Shown here piece after piece: positions 22,704 through 34,959 of a stretch of DNA of 64,000 bases. A model generated the notes under the pieces. It was not told the DNA's origin and searched no databases. It was given only the letters and a program-made list of their open reading frames with translations. Source of the stretch: Oscarella lobularis (Eukaryota > Porifera > Homoscleromorpha > Homosclerophorida > Oscarellidae); contig NC_089175.1 of the NCBI RefSeq assembly GCF_947507565.1, positions 2,159,733-2,223,732 on the forward strand. Reading direction: 5' to 3'. The translations under genes were made by a program, and so were the position numbers. How positions within the stretch are numbered: the first letter of the stretch is position 1; each line of letters opens with the position of its first letter.

Positions 22704-25700
22704 CTAAACTTCCAGCACAGGGGGATTGATTAGGGACTTGACAAATTTGTCTCCAAAGACGCTTTCTGCGTGGTCTCTTGCTTTAGAATTAATAAGAGCT
22801 CTGCACAAAATAAAGACAGTTCCCTCAGAGCCTTCTTGATCCAGCCACTGATGAAGCATTTCATTTGATTGATTGAACAGATTTTTAGAGTGTTTATCTT
22901 CAATGTTGTCAATAACCGGCTCTGAAAATGAGAGCTCGCGTGCAACGCTTTTCCACTTTTGTGATATCAGCGGTGCCAACTTATTGCATTGTTCTCGCGT
23001 CACTTTAGGATTCTTTCCTATTGAAAGAAGTCTGAATAAAAACCTCTAATTAAATAAACAAAGCAATTCATACCTGGAGATTCTACTGGCATGCTATCGT
23101 AGCCGTCTGAGTCCGCTCTAAGCGCTCCCGAGGTGTTTAGGCAGCCACTGGGAAAAATCCCGCTGTTTCGGCCTTCACTACTGCTGTAGCTAATTCCGGT
23201 CCGAGAGTTACCCGAACTGTTTCCACTACTAGGACTTGAATAAACACTTACAGTGTCAGGATCCCAAGGCACGACCTTTGTAGCGCTTGAAAAATTTGTC
23301 TCTACTATTATTTGTCCTATGTCCACCCATGTAGTCAAATCGGGTTTGTAAGCGCTCATGTTAAATTGTAACGTAGTCATTCCTGCATTAGCTGAGTCGA
23401 TGTCAGAGGCTTTTCTTAAAAGAAAACCCTGTGTTGGTCCAAGAAACGATCCTCTGGGACGCTTCATTACAGTATTCCTGTCTTCGACTGTAAAAGCGGC
23501 CTTTCCTGACGCTTTCCATTCGTCATCACATTCTAATGCAATTTCCACTTTACTCCAAGACTCTTCCCACGTACGGAAAGATGTCTTCAAAAAGAAGCCC
23601 TCGTTGTTCTCCTTCACATGATAAATCTTGAGGGCGCGAAGAATGTCCGGGTGAGCGCACGACAGCGCTATTGTGACGCCGAATTTTGAAGCACTGCCAC
23701 TACTGCGAAATACGGAGAAGGCGACGTTGTATAGACCTTCTGGCCAACTGCAAAGTTCGCAGAATGACAATGCTTGAATTTCTAAGAACTCTTCTCTAAG
23801 AAAATACTTCATACCCAAAAAGGTCGCTTCGGCTTTCGTTTCGCTCAGCTCGCCAACATAGTCTAAAGCCGTGTCAGATCTGAATTTCTTCGAATAGAAC
23901 ATGTGAAGTTTTGAATCAACGCTACGGCTGCCAGCAACGTGATAGGAGCTCCGTATTAGTACGGGACGATCAAACATTATGCCGTGTGGCAGCAGCTCCA
24001 GTAGACTAACGAAACGGCCTTTGACTGGTTCTGATGAAATGAAAAGAGAAGCCGTTATTATCACATGCTCTTCTTGCAAAGCGTCGGGCGGAATTTCAAT
24101 CAAAATGTCGTAATTTGTCAAATGTATACGTCCTCCTTTAGATTTACTAGTTTCGCTAGAAGTCGACTCTTCTAATTTGAAACATAGCTTTGTCGAGTCA
24201 ACAAACAATTCGAAGGTGCCGCAGGAATGAGAAGCGTACCTAATAGCAAACGGACTTGAATCAGCCAAGGCCAAAGCCTGCCTCGTATCATCCAAGACTT
24301 CCCTCGCATCCTGACAGATTTTAACGACGGACTGATCCTCGACAGCGACGTCCAATCCCTCCGATTGCTCCGCGCGGGGTGGCTCTAATATTGTCAAACC
24401 GCTATTTTTCAAACGCTTTTGTACATATATTGCGATGAAAAAAAGGAGGACGATGATGGTGATGATGACACAGGCCAGTAGTACATGTAATACGTGTATA
24501 GAGCTTTCTAAAGCCAAAGGAGCACTTACGGTTACAAGAGTAGTAGACCCGGTTGTATCTATTTTTATATCTATGGTTGTATCAACAGAACGTGTCAAAT
24601 GGGTGGGGCTACTCGTTGACGTGATAACGAAGTCTGTTGATGATAAAGCAGTAGTAGACGAATCTGTTGTTTAGAAGAAAAACGCTCACTATTTTGACGT
24701 CACTAACGCTTATATTATTACCTCTAAGAACAGTGACAAAAAAACTGTTGGAATAAACTTTGTCACCGACGACGATTCTGAACGTGTACGGCCCGCTATC
24801 GGTTTTCTTTGCACCAAACAGGCGATATGTGAAGTTTTTTATGACGCTAAGCGTTGTCCAGGTTTGCGGACGCAGCGTTGTCTCGCCGCGCTTCCAGACA
24901 AAGTTCACTGTGACGTTCCACGTAGAACAGTACAAAACATATGAAAAGGTTGCATTCTTCCCTTCAAACAATGTCAAATTATTCTGCTTGTATACAAATG
25001 TTACAGATTCTATACAAAAAATATTGAAATTGGAGAAATCACTTCACGTTTTAATGTAAAACCTTTCCAGCACAGGCGCGTCATCGCGTCTACGTTTGAA
25101 TCACAGTGCCAAGCCACTCTCGAGCAATACTGATCTATATATAGAGGATCAAAATCGAATTCAGAGAGAGAAACCCGTAAGAAGTGTCTGCTAATAAATT
25201 TCGTTTGCGGCGTATCAATAATGGAAGCTCTCTCCACTAGGAGGGGACACGGCTTCGTTAGTGTGGAAAGACAGACTTGAACGTACATCGAGTCATAGAC
25301 TGGCGAAAGGTAAAGTTGTCCCTTCAAATTGCGAAAAACAGTTGAAGAATCTAAGACACGTGTCAATATCAATACTAATAAATGATCGTTCCGTCCACTC
25401 ACCAAAGCGCATAAAACTTCCTCGATGACACAAAGAGGAAATGGGCGTGCTCACTGAAGCTTTTCCCACAGCTGTAACTTGAACCGAATAATTCACGCAG
25501 AAGCCAGGACGAGAAAGAGCAATGGTGGTTGGTTCCAGAGAAAACGTTGGTTCCCAAGTCGATTTGCTGACAAACCTTTTTGAGCCGTTTGTGAAACTCT
25601 GATAGTAGGAAATCGTATAGAAACGTGTTCGTTCTCTTTGACGGTTAAAATCGGCGGCTTTTAGATTCGTCCTCACGGAGGCGACGTTAGGTCCATGCAT

Positions 25701-26256
25701 GACATGGAAACATACCAATGATGAAGGTGGGCGAGGAGGCACTAGAAATGACCGATATACGTTCCATAGTGTATCCCTTAATTAACTAATTAAGCCCCAC
25801 ATATCTCTATGACTTACACTTCACAACAAGAGTAAATTCGATTTCTAGCGCAGCAACTCTAGCTCCAGACGGTCGCAAGTAGACAAAATATTTTCCGGCA
25901 TCACTATGCGTTACATTAGACAATTTCAAAAAAGACGCCTGTCTTCCTTTGTTCGCAAGATGGGTGTTGTTTTGTAAAATGTGTCGATGAAACACCCACC
26001 ACGCCGTCGCAGGCCCCTGATATTTGAACCACATTCGAAACGTTTTGCTGCCTCCTTTGGTGACATAAACTGGTCCCTTGTAATATATCACTTCCAAAAC
26101 ATGACCCCCTGTGCCCGCGGTAACATGACTAAGCAAAATGGCGACCCATTACTATACTCTCACCGGCTTCCTTCTTGATGACGGTCTTCTGTCGTTGTGA
26201 AACGGACGAGCCGACGAGAAGAGCCAAGATCAAAAGCCAAAGAGAGAAGCAGTGGC
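22704..26256 (-). CDS. Ig-type membrane receptor with ZU5-UPA-death tail (R2)
   Basis: Paralogue of R1 with the same exon plan. The signal-peptide exon encodes SLWLLILALLVGSSVSQ (about 26178-26250); an upstream stop in that frame means the ATG lies in an unlocated earlier exon. Ectodomain modules are at about 25807-26136 (Ig-like, WWVFHRHIL), 25400-25740, 25040-25330 and 24720-24980 (Ig-like). The TM helix is VLLACVIITIIVLLFFIAIY. The long exon ending at 23074 holds ZU5 (GGRIHLTNYDILIEIPPDAL) and UPA regions, and the death domain is 22704-23017 (LAPLISQKWKSVARELSF). The ZU5/UPA part is closest to R1 and R3; the ectodomain differs more than the tail. Confidence 0.75.
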
Positions 26257-26424
26257 AAGCCTACGTACAAAATAACAGAAGACAGCTAAGTTGGGTACGC
26301 GCGCCGCCGGCTAATGCGTCATGTGCGTGCGTCTTTTGCTCGCAAAAGCATCAAACTGTACATGTAGACTCACCACACATTGCGAACGACGTGGAAAACC
26401 AGGCATTTCCACTGAAAGGCACGC

Positions 26425-26456
26425 TAACCGGTAAAACTGGTACAATTATTCAAATG
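26425..26456. promoter_or_regulatory. Conserved receptor-promoter element (R2)
   Basis: The string accggtaaaactggta followed by 'caattattcaaat' recurs almost unchanged at 34678-34710 upstream of R3. Both hold paired half-sites resembling the CP2/Grainyhead consensus and are among the few conserved blocks between the two upstream regions, so they are probable regulatory sites. Confidence 0.4.
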
Positions 26457-26514
26457 ACCTTAAATCGAATTAACAGTGAACGTCTAATTAATGTCGTCCA
26501 CCCGACTACTATTA

Positions 26515-26580
26515 TACCGAAGAAGTGGCGTCAAATTTCGGTAACTGAAAAGTCGTATAGTGACGTCTGATCATTTGTTT
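26515..26580 (+). pseudogene. PCBD 3'-end relic
   Basis: The sequence 'gaagtggcgtcaaa' and 'agtgacgtctgatcatttgtt' match the end and 3' flank of the pterin dehydratase gene at 46782-47236. Only this tail survives here, just 3' of kinase K1, as expected if the duplicated unit included the dehydratase gene. Confidence 0.5.
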
Positions 26581-26688
26581 TAAACTGTTACTAATAATAC
26601 TGTTACTAGAGGCAATCAATAAGCACAGAGGTCCGTTCATCCAGGCCTCTACGTACGTCACATGCACAGTGTAAAAGACGCTTCGAGT

Positions 26689-27723
26689 TCAGCAGCAACA
26701 TCCTCCACCTTCCACAGTCTGTGGATCATGAAGCCTTACGATGGGCAGGCTTCTGGCCTTGTCAAGAGATTCCAACGTTGTCACCACGTGACCGATGCTG
26801 CATCGATCATGATAACTGTGGTGGCACATTTCATTGATGAGACGAATTTCACCCGGACTGGCATATTGAAGCGTCATCAATGAACATGCAGAACTCACTC
26901 TGGAGCCTCGAAAATCGTGATAAAGCTGACCTAGACAATACGTTGACCCGCGATAACTAGCAAACATCACGACGGCTTCTGACCCTCCCATCATGTGCAT
27001 AGGAGCCTCGATGATACAGGCAAAAACCAGACCGAGCGAAAAGATGTCGCACTCGCGTAAATAATGACCGTCGAACACTTCAGGAGCCATAAAAACGCGT
27101 GTACCCCCCACCGTCGTCATATAGGAGTCGAATGAGACATCCTGACTTCCTTGAATACCCTCATTGATGTCCCAGACCGCTTTCGCCAAGCCGACGTCGG
27201 CAATCTTCAGCACGCCGTCGCCGTCAATGAGTATGTTGTCCGGTTTCAAATCGCGATGCGCCACACCTCGTCCGTGAATGAACCGAATTCCCAAGGAAAG
27301 CTGGCGACACCACCGGAGCCTCTTCTCGTGATCCGGTCGATACTTGAGCAGATGGTCACCAAGACTACCGCCCGGGCAATAGCGAGTGACGATGCCGGCT
27401 CCGCGACCGCGAGGAAACCTGAAATTGTAGTAATGGATGAAGCCAATGACGTAGGGATTTCTCAGCTTGCTCAACGTCTTCGCCTCTTCCGCGGCGCCCT
27501 TCAAACCGCGTAGGCTTGAGAAAAGCGAAAGGTTGCTTCGAGTCGTCTTCACCGACATGACTTTAATCGCCACTTCGGCGCCATCGCAATCCGTCGCCTT
27601 GTAAACAACGCCGAACGCCCCGCGACCCAGCTCGCGTTGAAGCTGATAGCGCCCGTTTTCGGTGGCGTGCGATTGGGCTTCTATTTTGGAGAGGTATGTG
27701 AGTCCGTTGAGTCCATAAGCCAT
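26689..27723 (-). CDS. Intronless Ser/Thr kinase with C-terminal Cys cluster (K1)
   Basis: 344 residues, one kinase domain and nothing else. Visible motifs: GRGAFGVVYKA (glycine loop), VAIKV (Lys), HRDLKPDN (catalytic loop), ADVGLAK where DFG is expected, and MAPEVF (APE). It should be active because the catalytic and metal-binding Asp are kept. The C-lobe pattern (GHYLRECDIFSLGLVF) recalls the PDIK1L/STK35 group. The protein ends GGGCCC, suggesting lipid attachment. Start MAYGLNG is shared by paralogues. It lies within a near-identical segmental duplication (see 38911-39944) and 5' of an IQ-gene relic. Confidence 0.85.
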   Translation of the reverse strand: MAYGLNGLTYLSKIEAQSHATENGRYQLQRELGRGAFGVVYKATDCDGAEVAIKVMSVKTTRSNLSLFSSLRGLKGAAEEAKTLSKLRNPYVIGFIHYYNFRFPRGRGAGIVTRYCPGGSLGDHLLKYRPDHEKRLRWCRQLSLGIRFIHGRGVAHRDLKPDNILIDGDGVLKIADVGLAKAVWDINEGIQGSQDVSFDSYMTTVGGTRVFMAPEVFDGHYLRECDIFSLGLVFACIIEAPMHMMGGSEAVVMFASYRGSTYCLGQLYHDFRGSRVSSACSLMTLQYASPGEIRLINEMCHHSYHDRCSIGHVVTTLESLDKARSLPIVRLHDPQTVEGGGCCC

Positions 27724-27879
27724 GACAGTTGCGCTCGCTGAAAATCGTTTTTAGGGATAGGCCGGGGAGTGTAGAGAAAGACTGTGTCTCAGCGCACATC
27801 TAAACATTCCTGGTGAGCATTGTATCAACAGAAAAACGCCCAGAGTCCCCTGGCCCTGTGCCTGTTTACATTACCTAGA

Positions 27880-28300
27880 TAGCCTTCAGAGTGCTTCTGT
27901 ATTATTAGTAGAGCTGCTTGACGTCGATTGGAGAAGTTCTCTTTCGAAAAGGTCACTCAATAGGTCTCTGTGTCGTGAAGTGAGAAATGCTCATTACAAA
28001 TGTCTTTGCTATAAATTTACTCTGGTCGAGACGCTAGTTCCATGCTCATCAATGCTGCAGATTTCGGTTCGTAAGTGCGACATTCTGCTAAAAATGAATT
28101 GATTAATTAATTTATATTCATATTCACAATTTCCCTACTGGGACTGGAGAAAGAGAGCGGATTTAGGCAGACGGGCGAGCCGCATTGCTTTGTTAGCTGA
28201 TAATAATAGCGTCGAACCGAATTCTCGAGGCATCTGTGTCCGTCGTGGAAGTGAGGAGCGTTTCTAGGCTCGTGAAGGGCCGCGTTGAGTTTCGATACGA
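27880..28300 (-). pseudogene. IQ-motif gene relic
   Basis: Short matches to the IQ gene survive: 'gtgcttctgtattatta..agagctgcttgacg', 'aaaaggtcactc', and near 28240 'gtggaagtgaggagcgtttctaggctcgtgaa'. They are interrupted by unrelated sequence, so this is a heavily decayed copy. The same relic is present at about 40080-40500 in the second copy of the segmental duplication. Confidence 0.55.
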
Positions 28301-28639
28301 TAGATTTCCTCTTTCGTCTTGCTCTCTTCGTAGTTCTGCGCGTATTCGTAGGCGAAACACGATGTCGGACAGCTCGTCGGACATCTTAATTCGATCGACG
28401 TGCGCTACTAAAACCTCAAAAGTCCGATAAAAATCAAATGAATCCTACATTCTCTTTGCGCCGTTCCAGGCCAGAATATCTTTCGATATCGTTTTCACGA
28501 CTCGATCGAAACGCTGTAGACGCGTAGCACTTTCCAATTTGCCGCTGCGCGCTTGATTTCACGTCGTTCTTATTCCCTTTGTCCTTTCCTGACTCGTCGG
28601 AGTCGTTCTCTCGTTGTTCGAGCTTCGCGTAGACCACGA

Positions 28640-28830
28640 GGTTCTTCTCGATCCGCCATCTTGAAGTTGTCGCGTTGTTTCTGATGCGCGGATATCTTAT
28701 GCAATCAATAGTCAAAACCGGTTTGAAAACCGGTTTGCGTTTGACGCCTCTATGTTTCCAACCAATGAGAGCGTTAGGTAAGCCCACGTGACCCCAACGG
28801 ACCAATGAGCGCGCTGGGCGGAGCTACACC
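28640..28830. promoter_or_regulatory. Probable bidirectional promoter
   Basis: Contains a YY1-like GCCATCTTG (about 28657), two tandem palindromes AAAACCGGTTTG (about 28719-28742, CP2/Grainyhead-like), and two CCAAT-type boxes ('aaccaatgag' at about 28759 and 'gaccaatgag' at about 28800). Possible transcripts leave in both directions: minus from the AAGATGGCGG start, plus towards the AATAAA at about 29638. An almost identical copy lies at 40870-41060. Confidence 0.45.
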
Positions 28831-29660
28831 GTTCAAAAGCGAAGCGCACACCGATTTCCTCTCAGTTGCGGCTGAGGGTGGATGCGTCGCGGTTCGCTGC
28901 GTCTCGTTCTTGATCGGACCGGCAGGGGGAAGACATAAGGCAAGTTCTGGGTTGTTGTTTCAGCGTAGCCCACAGATAATCCGTGCCGGAGCCCGTAGGC
29001 AGGGCGAAGGGGGGCTTCGGCCTCGGTTTACGCACTGGACGGAATAGTCGCCAATGTCTTATTGTTGCCTAACAAGTACGGCCCGCGCTAGGCTCGAGCG
29101 GGCACGACTTGGAGGGGGTGTCGCAAGCGGTCTGGTTGCCGGCACTTTTCTCACCAAAGGCGCGATTAGACGGAGGATGACTTGGTTCAGGAAACCTCGA
29201 CTTAGACATTGCACTGCCTTCCCTGTCGACTCTACAAGGTCGGCCTGATCTCCACTTCCGCAAGGCCCGGTTCTTCCCAGGAAGACATACCGAAGGCTTT
29301 GGTACCAACGAGCCGGGGGACGCGGTATTAGGGGCCGCTTCTCGTCCAGGCGGTACTGATCGGAGTGGCCGAGGACCCGCAACTCGCCCGAAACTTTTTG
29401 GAAGGGGGTCATCGCTTGCGAAGACTTCCCTGGGCTACGAACGCGTCCAAACCTCCCCGTGGTGTAGCCTGGGTAACGCGAATATGGACGCAACATCAAA
29501 AGGTACGTACACGGGTTTATCGACAGAAACTAAGGTTACTTTTTTAGATGGAAAGAAGATTGAAGGACAACATGATTGACTAGATAGCGATTTTGCTTTG
29601 ATAGTGTGTATTTATGCTTGTCTTTTTGTAATTTGCGAATAAATTGTGAAATGGAGAACG
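28805..29660 (+). other. Possible plus-strand transcript, product unknown
   Basis: GC-rich stretch of about 0.7 kb downstream of the CCAAT boxes. A plausible final intron (gtacgt near 29500 to ttttttag near 29545) is followed by a short exon, a stop and AATAAA at 29638. Long overlapping open frames exist on both strands, as expected in GC-rich DNA, and none shows a recognisable domain. I cannot choose a protein. The second copy (41033-42970) has the same sequence with a LINE fragment inserted. Confidence 0.3.
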
Positions 29661-29777
29661 TCGTTTTTGAGTTTCATTGCACGCCGTGGCCGTACGATCG
29701 ATGGGAACTGGCTACTTGTATTTATAATATAGAATAATCTAGATAGACGCTTTGATAGTACGACAGTCATTTTCTAG

Positions 29778-30742
29778 TTAAACCTCAAGCACATCGACAG
29801 GGGATTTCACTAGCAATGTCACTAGTTTGTCTCCAAACACGCTTTCTGCGTGATCTCTTGCTTTTGAAGCTATGAGTGCCTTGCACAAAATAGAGACGGT
29901 TGCCTCAGACCCTTCGCGATCCAGCCACTGGTGGAGCATTTCAAGTGATTCATCAGCTGGGTTCTGAGGGTGTCCAACTTTAATGCTGTTAATATCCTGC
30001 TCTGAAAACGAGAGCTTGCGTGCAACGTCCTGCCAATTTTTTGATATCAGCTTTGCCAAAGCATTACACTGATCTCTCGTCACTTTGTCACACTCCTTTT
30101 CTATTAATCAATCAAAACAAAAGTTTAAAATTCTAATTGAACAGGGAAGGGCTACGAATACCTGCAGACTTTATTGACGGAACCCTCCTCCTCTCGTAGT
30201 CGTCTCTAAAACCTGGAATACTTCTGTTGCTATACAAGCTATCACGAGATCCAGCCGAAAAGTTTCCACTGCTCGAACTAGCATGAGAATGAACGCTCAA
30301 AGTGTCACTGTCAGGATGCCAAGGCACAATGTTCGTAGTACTTGAGGTGTCTATCTCCAAGATAATTTGACTTACATCCACCGCTGCAGAAGGATCAGTT
30401 GCGGTGTAAGCGTTTACATTGAATTGTAGTGTCGAAATTCCTGCCTCAATGTCGGAGACTTTAGTTAGAACAAAGCCCTTCGTTGGCCCAAGATACAAGT
30501 CTGCAGGACGCTTCATAACGGTATTCCTGGCTTCGATCGTAAAAGTGGTCTTTCCCGACGCTCTCCACTCGTCTTCGCCTTCAAGTACAACTTCCACCCT
30601 TTTCCAAGACTCGTCCCACGTACAGACAGACGACGTCAAAAACGACTCGTTGTTCTCCTTCACGTGAAAACTCTTGAGTTTTCGAAGAACGTCCGGATGG
30701 GCGCACGACAACGCTACGGTCATGCCAAACTTCGAATTATTT
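29778..30742 (-). pseudogene. Truncated death-domain receptor copy (R3a)
   Basis: Encodes the death domain (LAKLISKNWQDVARKLSF...HQWLDREG) and the UPA-like C-terminal part of the long tail exon, almost identical to R5 at 43087-44047. Similarity ends abruptly at 30742, where the sequence switches to 'tactaggtagcgtgcgtcgtatgcag', the DNA that normally lies 3' of R1 and R3. The ZU5 start, TM and ectodomain are absent. If transcribed it could give only a soluble UPA-death fragment starting at an internal ATG (30723). Confidence 0.7.
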
Positions 30743-30853
30743 ACTAGGTAGCGTGCGTCGTATGCAGCGACGTCGCAATTCTACCTCCGGCTCGTATTAC
30801 TATAACTGCATTGTATTTCAGAGTCATCCTCTCATTGAACGATTAGGTTGCTA

Positions 30854-33800
30854 CTAAACGGCACTACCACAGTCCAGCACATCAACTACGGAGGCAACAA
30901 ATTTGTCGCCAAAAACGCTTTCTGCGTGGCCTCTCGCATTTGAAAAAAAAAGGGCCTTGCACAAAGTAAAGACAGTTGCCTCAGCGCCGTTTCGAATCAG
31001 CCACCGATCAAGCATTTCTATTGATTGATGATCTAAGTTCCCAAGGTGTTCATCTTTAATGCCTTTAATTTCCTGCGTTGGAAACGAAAGCTTGCGTGCA
31101 ACGTCTTTCCAGATTGGTGATATCATCGTTGCCAATTTATTGCACTGTTCTTGCGTCACTTTATTCTTTCCTGTTGAAAGGAGACATTTGAAGAGTAACG
31201 TCTAAAAAGACAAAGCAACGCATACCTGCGGAATCTACTGGCATGCTCTCGTAGCCGTCTGAGTCCGTTCGGTGTTCTCCCGAGGCGTTCAGACCTACAA
31301 GACTGTCGATGTTTCGGCCTTCACCACTTCTGCAGCTAAATCTCTCCCGAGAACCTGACGAACCGTTTCCACTGCTAGGGCTTGAATAAAGGCTCGAAGT
31401 GTCAGAATCCCCGGTCCAAGTCACGATCTTCGTATCGCTCAAAGGATTTATGTCTACTATGATTTGTGTCATTGTGACCGGTGCAGTCAAATCAGTTTCG
31501 TAAGCGTTAATGTTAAATTGTATACTCGTGACGTCTGCATTGACGTTCGAGGCCACTTTAGTTAGAAGAAAATTACTTGTTGGCCCAAGAAACGATTCTC
31601 TGGGGCACTTCATAACAGTATTCTTGTCCTCAACCGTAAAAGTGGCCGTTGCTGAAGCTTTCCATTCGTCATCGCTTTGTAATGCAATTTCCATTTTACT
31701 CCAAGACTTATTCCACGTAATGAAAGACGTCGTCAAGAAGCCCTTGCTGTTCTCTTGCACATGATAATTCTTGAGGTTGCGAAGAATCTCCGGGTGAGCG
31801 CATGACAGCGCTATAGTAACGCCAAATTTCGAATCACTGCCTCTATTGCGAAATACAGAAAAAGCAACTTTGCACGGACCCTCTGACCAACTGCAGAGAT
31901 TGCAGAATGACAATGCTTGAATTTCTAAAAACTTCTCTCCAAAAAAATAATCCATTTTCAAATAGCTTGCTTTTACACTACTTTCACTTAGCTCGCCAAC
32001 ATAGTTGAAAAAAGTTTCAGATCTGAATTTCTCCGAATAGAACATGTGAAGTTTTGAATCAACACTACGGCTGCCAGCAACGTGATAGGAGCTCCGTATC
32101 ACTACGGGAAGATCAAATTTTATTCCATGTGGTAGTAACTCTAGTAAGCTAAGGAAACGGCCTTTGACTGGTTCTGATGAAATAAACAGAGAAGCCGTTA
32201 TTGTCACATGCTCTTCTTGCAAAGAGTCACGTGGAAATTCAATTGAAATGTCATAATTCGCCAAATGTATACGTCCTCCTTTAGATTTACTAATTTCGTT
32301 AGAAGCCGACTCTTCTAATTTGAAACTTAGCATTGTCGAATCAACAAACAATTCAAAGGTGCCGCAGGAATGAGAAGCGTACCTAATAGCAAACGGGCTC
32401 GGAGTCCATAATTCTTCTGCCTCACACTGAAGCTCATCGCATTCTACAGGTAAATTTGTTTTGGGTGTCGTCAAACCGCAACTTTTATGACAAAACCGAG
32501 GCTGGTATTTCCGTACAATGACAATAGTGACTGCTATCATGATGGCGGCGGTGATGGTGCCGCCCGCTATGATCCATGTACTGCTAACTTGTGAAGAAAC
32601 ACTTCTGGGACCAATCTCAGAAGCCCAGATGGAATTTTCAGCAGCATTGCTACTATATGAAGTTGGTGATCCTGAACGAGTAAAATAGGTGACGAATAGG
32701 CTTGGCACTATTGGGCGTGTAAATGCTGAAAGAGTAGCCGTCTCGCTTGGACGAGTTTCGAATGAGGAAGGCCCGGGCGAGCTACTGTCGACGCTACTCG
32801 TGTAGGACGGTGACTTGAGGAAGTCTGATAAAGCAGTAGGGGACGAATCTGTTCAGAGAAGAGTTCAATATTTTGACGCCACTTAACGTTTATATTTATT
32901 ACCTCCAAGAACAGTGACAAAAAAACTGTTGGAATAAACAGTGTCACCGACGACGATGCTGAACGTGTAAAGACCACTATCGGTTTTCTTTGCGTTGTAC
33001 AGGTGATATTTAAAGTTTCTTACAATGTTTAGCTTAATCCCTGTTCGCCGAAGCAGCTCTGTCTCGCCTCGCTTCCAAACAAAGCTCACTGTGACTTTGC
33101 ACTTAGAACAGTACAAACGACATAAAAACGTTGTAGTATTTCCTTCAAACAAAGTCAAATTATTTTGCCGATATAGAAATGTTGCAGATTCTAGACAAAA
33201 AATCGTCATTAGAGACGTCACTGCGCGTTGTATATAAACGTACCTTTCCAACACAGGCGCTTCGTCACATCTCTGCTTGAATCACAGTGCGAAGCAAATT
33301 TCGAGCAATAGCGATTGCTTGTCAATACAGTATTTGGAACGAATTCAAGGGGAGAAATCCGTAAGAAGTCTCTGCTAGTAAACTTCTCTTGCGGTGTATC
33401 AATAACGGAAGCTTCTTCCAGTAGGAGTGGGCAATGTTGAAGAGACGTCGCCGGCGTGGTAAGACAGACTGGAACGTACGTCAATCCGTCAAACAAAACG
33501 TAAATTTGTCCCTTCAAATTACGAAAAACAGTTGAAAAATCTAAGATATGTATCAATACTACTAAAAGATCATACTGGCCACTTACCCAAGTGCAGGCTA
33601 TCTCCGATTCGACGACAGGAATAGTAAAAGGGCGATCTCTTTAAAACGCCTCCCCCAGCCGTAATTTTAACAAAAGAACTCACGCAAAAGCCAGGGAAAG
33701 GAAGAGAAATGGTGTTTGAATGGATGATGCTTTGGGGTTGCCTAGACAAAACAGAAATAGATTCATCGATAAGCCTTCTTGAGCCGTTTGTGAATCTCAG

Positions 33801-34446
33801 ATAGTAGGACATCGCATAGAAATCTATTCGTTCTCTTTCTTGATAGTAACGTTCTTGTAATACAAACGTCTGCAGGCTGACCAATCCATGACCTTCTGGT
33901 GACTGGCTACAATAACCCAGAGGAGGGACTAGAAATGACTGATATAAATTTCAATTTTTGCACAATGCAGCCCGCAATTAATTAAGCCCCGTACGACTTA
34001 CTTGTCACAATGAGAGTAAATCTGAATTTCCGGGTAGCAACTCCAGCCCCAGACGGTTGCAAGAAAACAAAATACTTTCCAGTATCACTAAGCTTTATAT
34101 TGGACAACTTCAAAAATGACGCCTGTTTTCCTTTGTTCAAAACATGGGTGCTGTTTTGCAAAATGTGTCGCCCAAAGACCCACCACGCCGTCACAGAACC
34201 AGGATATTTGAACCATATTCGAAACGTTTTGTTGCCTCCTTCATAGGCATGAAACCTCCTTCCTTGCCCCTTGTTGTGATCATATATCACTTCCAGACCT
34301 CCTATGCCGCCGGGAGCATGACTAAACAAAATGGCGAGCCATTACAAAGATCTTACCAGCATCCTCGAAGGTCTTCATGCTTTTCGCGGTCGTCTCGCAC
34401 GAGGCGACAAGAAGAGCCAAGACCAAAAGCCAAAGAGAGAAGCAGC
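30854..34446 (-). CDS. Ig-type membrane receptor with ZU5-UPA-death tail (R3)
   Basis: Same plan as R1 and R2. The signal-peptide exon reads CFSLWLLVLALLVASC (about 34354-34446); the true ATG exon lies upstream. Ectodomain exons are at about 33982-34300 (Ig-like, WWVFGRHIL), 33590-33880, 33240-33540 and 32900-33200 (Ig-like, FVWKRGETELL). A Ser/Thr stalk leads to the TM helix (STWIIAGGTITAAIMIAVTI). ZU5 begins GGRIHLANYDISIEFPRDSL, and the long exon ends at about 31226. The death domain is 30854-31170 (LATMISPIWKDVARKLSF). Tail and 3' flank are closest to R1. All frames appear open. Confidence 0.75.
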
Positions 34447-34533
34447 GGAAAAACTAATAAAAAACACACGAAGTTCTATACACCCGCCTTCTTTACAACA
34501 TTCCGGCAACAGAGCAATGTAATACGTCCAGTG

Positions 34534-34534
34534 A

Positions 34535-34564
<30 letters not shown>
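34534..34564. repeat. (TA)n microsatellite
   Basis: About 15 uninterrupted TA units in the upstream region of R3. Likely length-polymorphic; no other role is suggested by the sequence. Confidence 0.9.
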
Positions 34565-34565
<1 letters not shown>

Positions 34566-34959
34566 AGATGATTTTACTCACAGGAATCACTGCAAATTGC
34601 GAACGACGTGGGACAGATAGAGACAGCATTTGAGCCCCGAACTGAAAGGTCGCTGCGAGACGCTCCCAACGCTTCACAAACCGGTAAGACCGGTATAATT
34701 AATTATTCAAATCAACACGTGATGGGTCTTAATTCGGATTAACAATGAACCCGTCTAAAGCATTTAAATGTTTGAGTATACTTGCCTTGCTATGACGTAC
34801 GCTGAAGTTGGAAAGGGTCACGGTGCACGTAATTTGATAATATTCTGGCTGTGAAAAGAAAGCACAGATGGCTTTACTCAGGCATCCTACATGATACTGT
34901 ATCACTATGAGGAACAAACCTGGACGCTTTATTGATGCTGAAGAGTCATTCAACAAATC

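Larger units (their letters stand above)
26575..30742. repeat. Segmental duplication, copy 1
   Basis: Pairs with 38780-44047. Contains kinase K1, an IQ relic, the bidirectional promoter block and the truncated receptor R3a. Identity is very high by eye: between 29110 and 29520 and its partner 42416-42826 I see one difference. The right edge is sharp at 30742. Confidence 0.8.

Noticed and set aside
34534-34564. TA repeat as a promoter TATA array
   Set aside because: It is a simple microsatellite and is absent from the sister receptor promoters.
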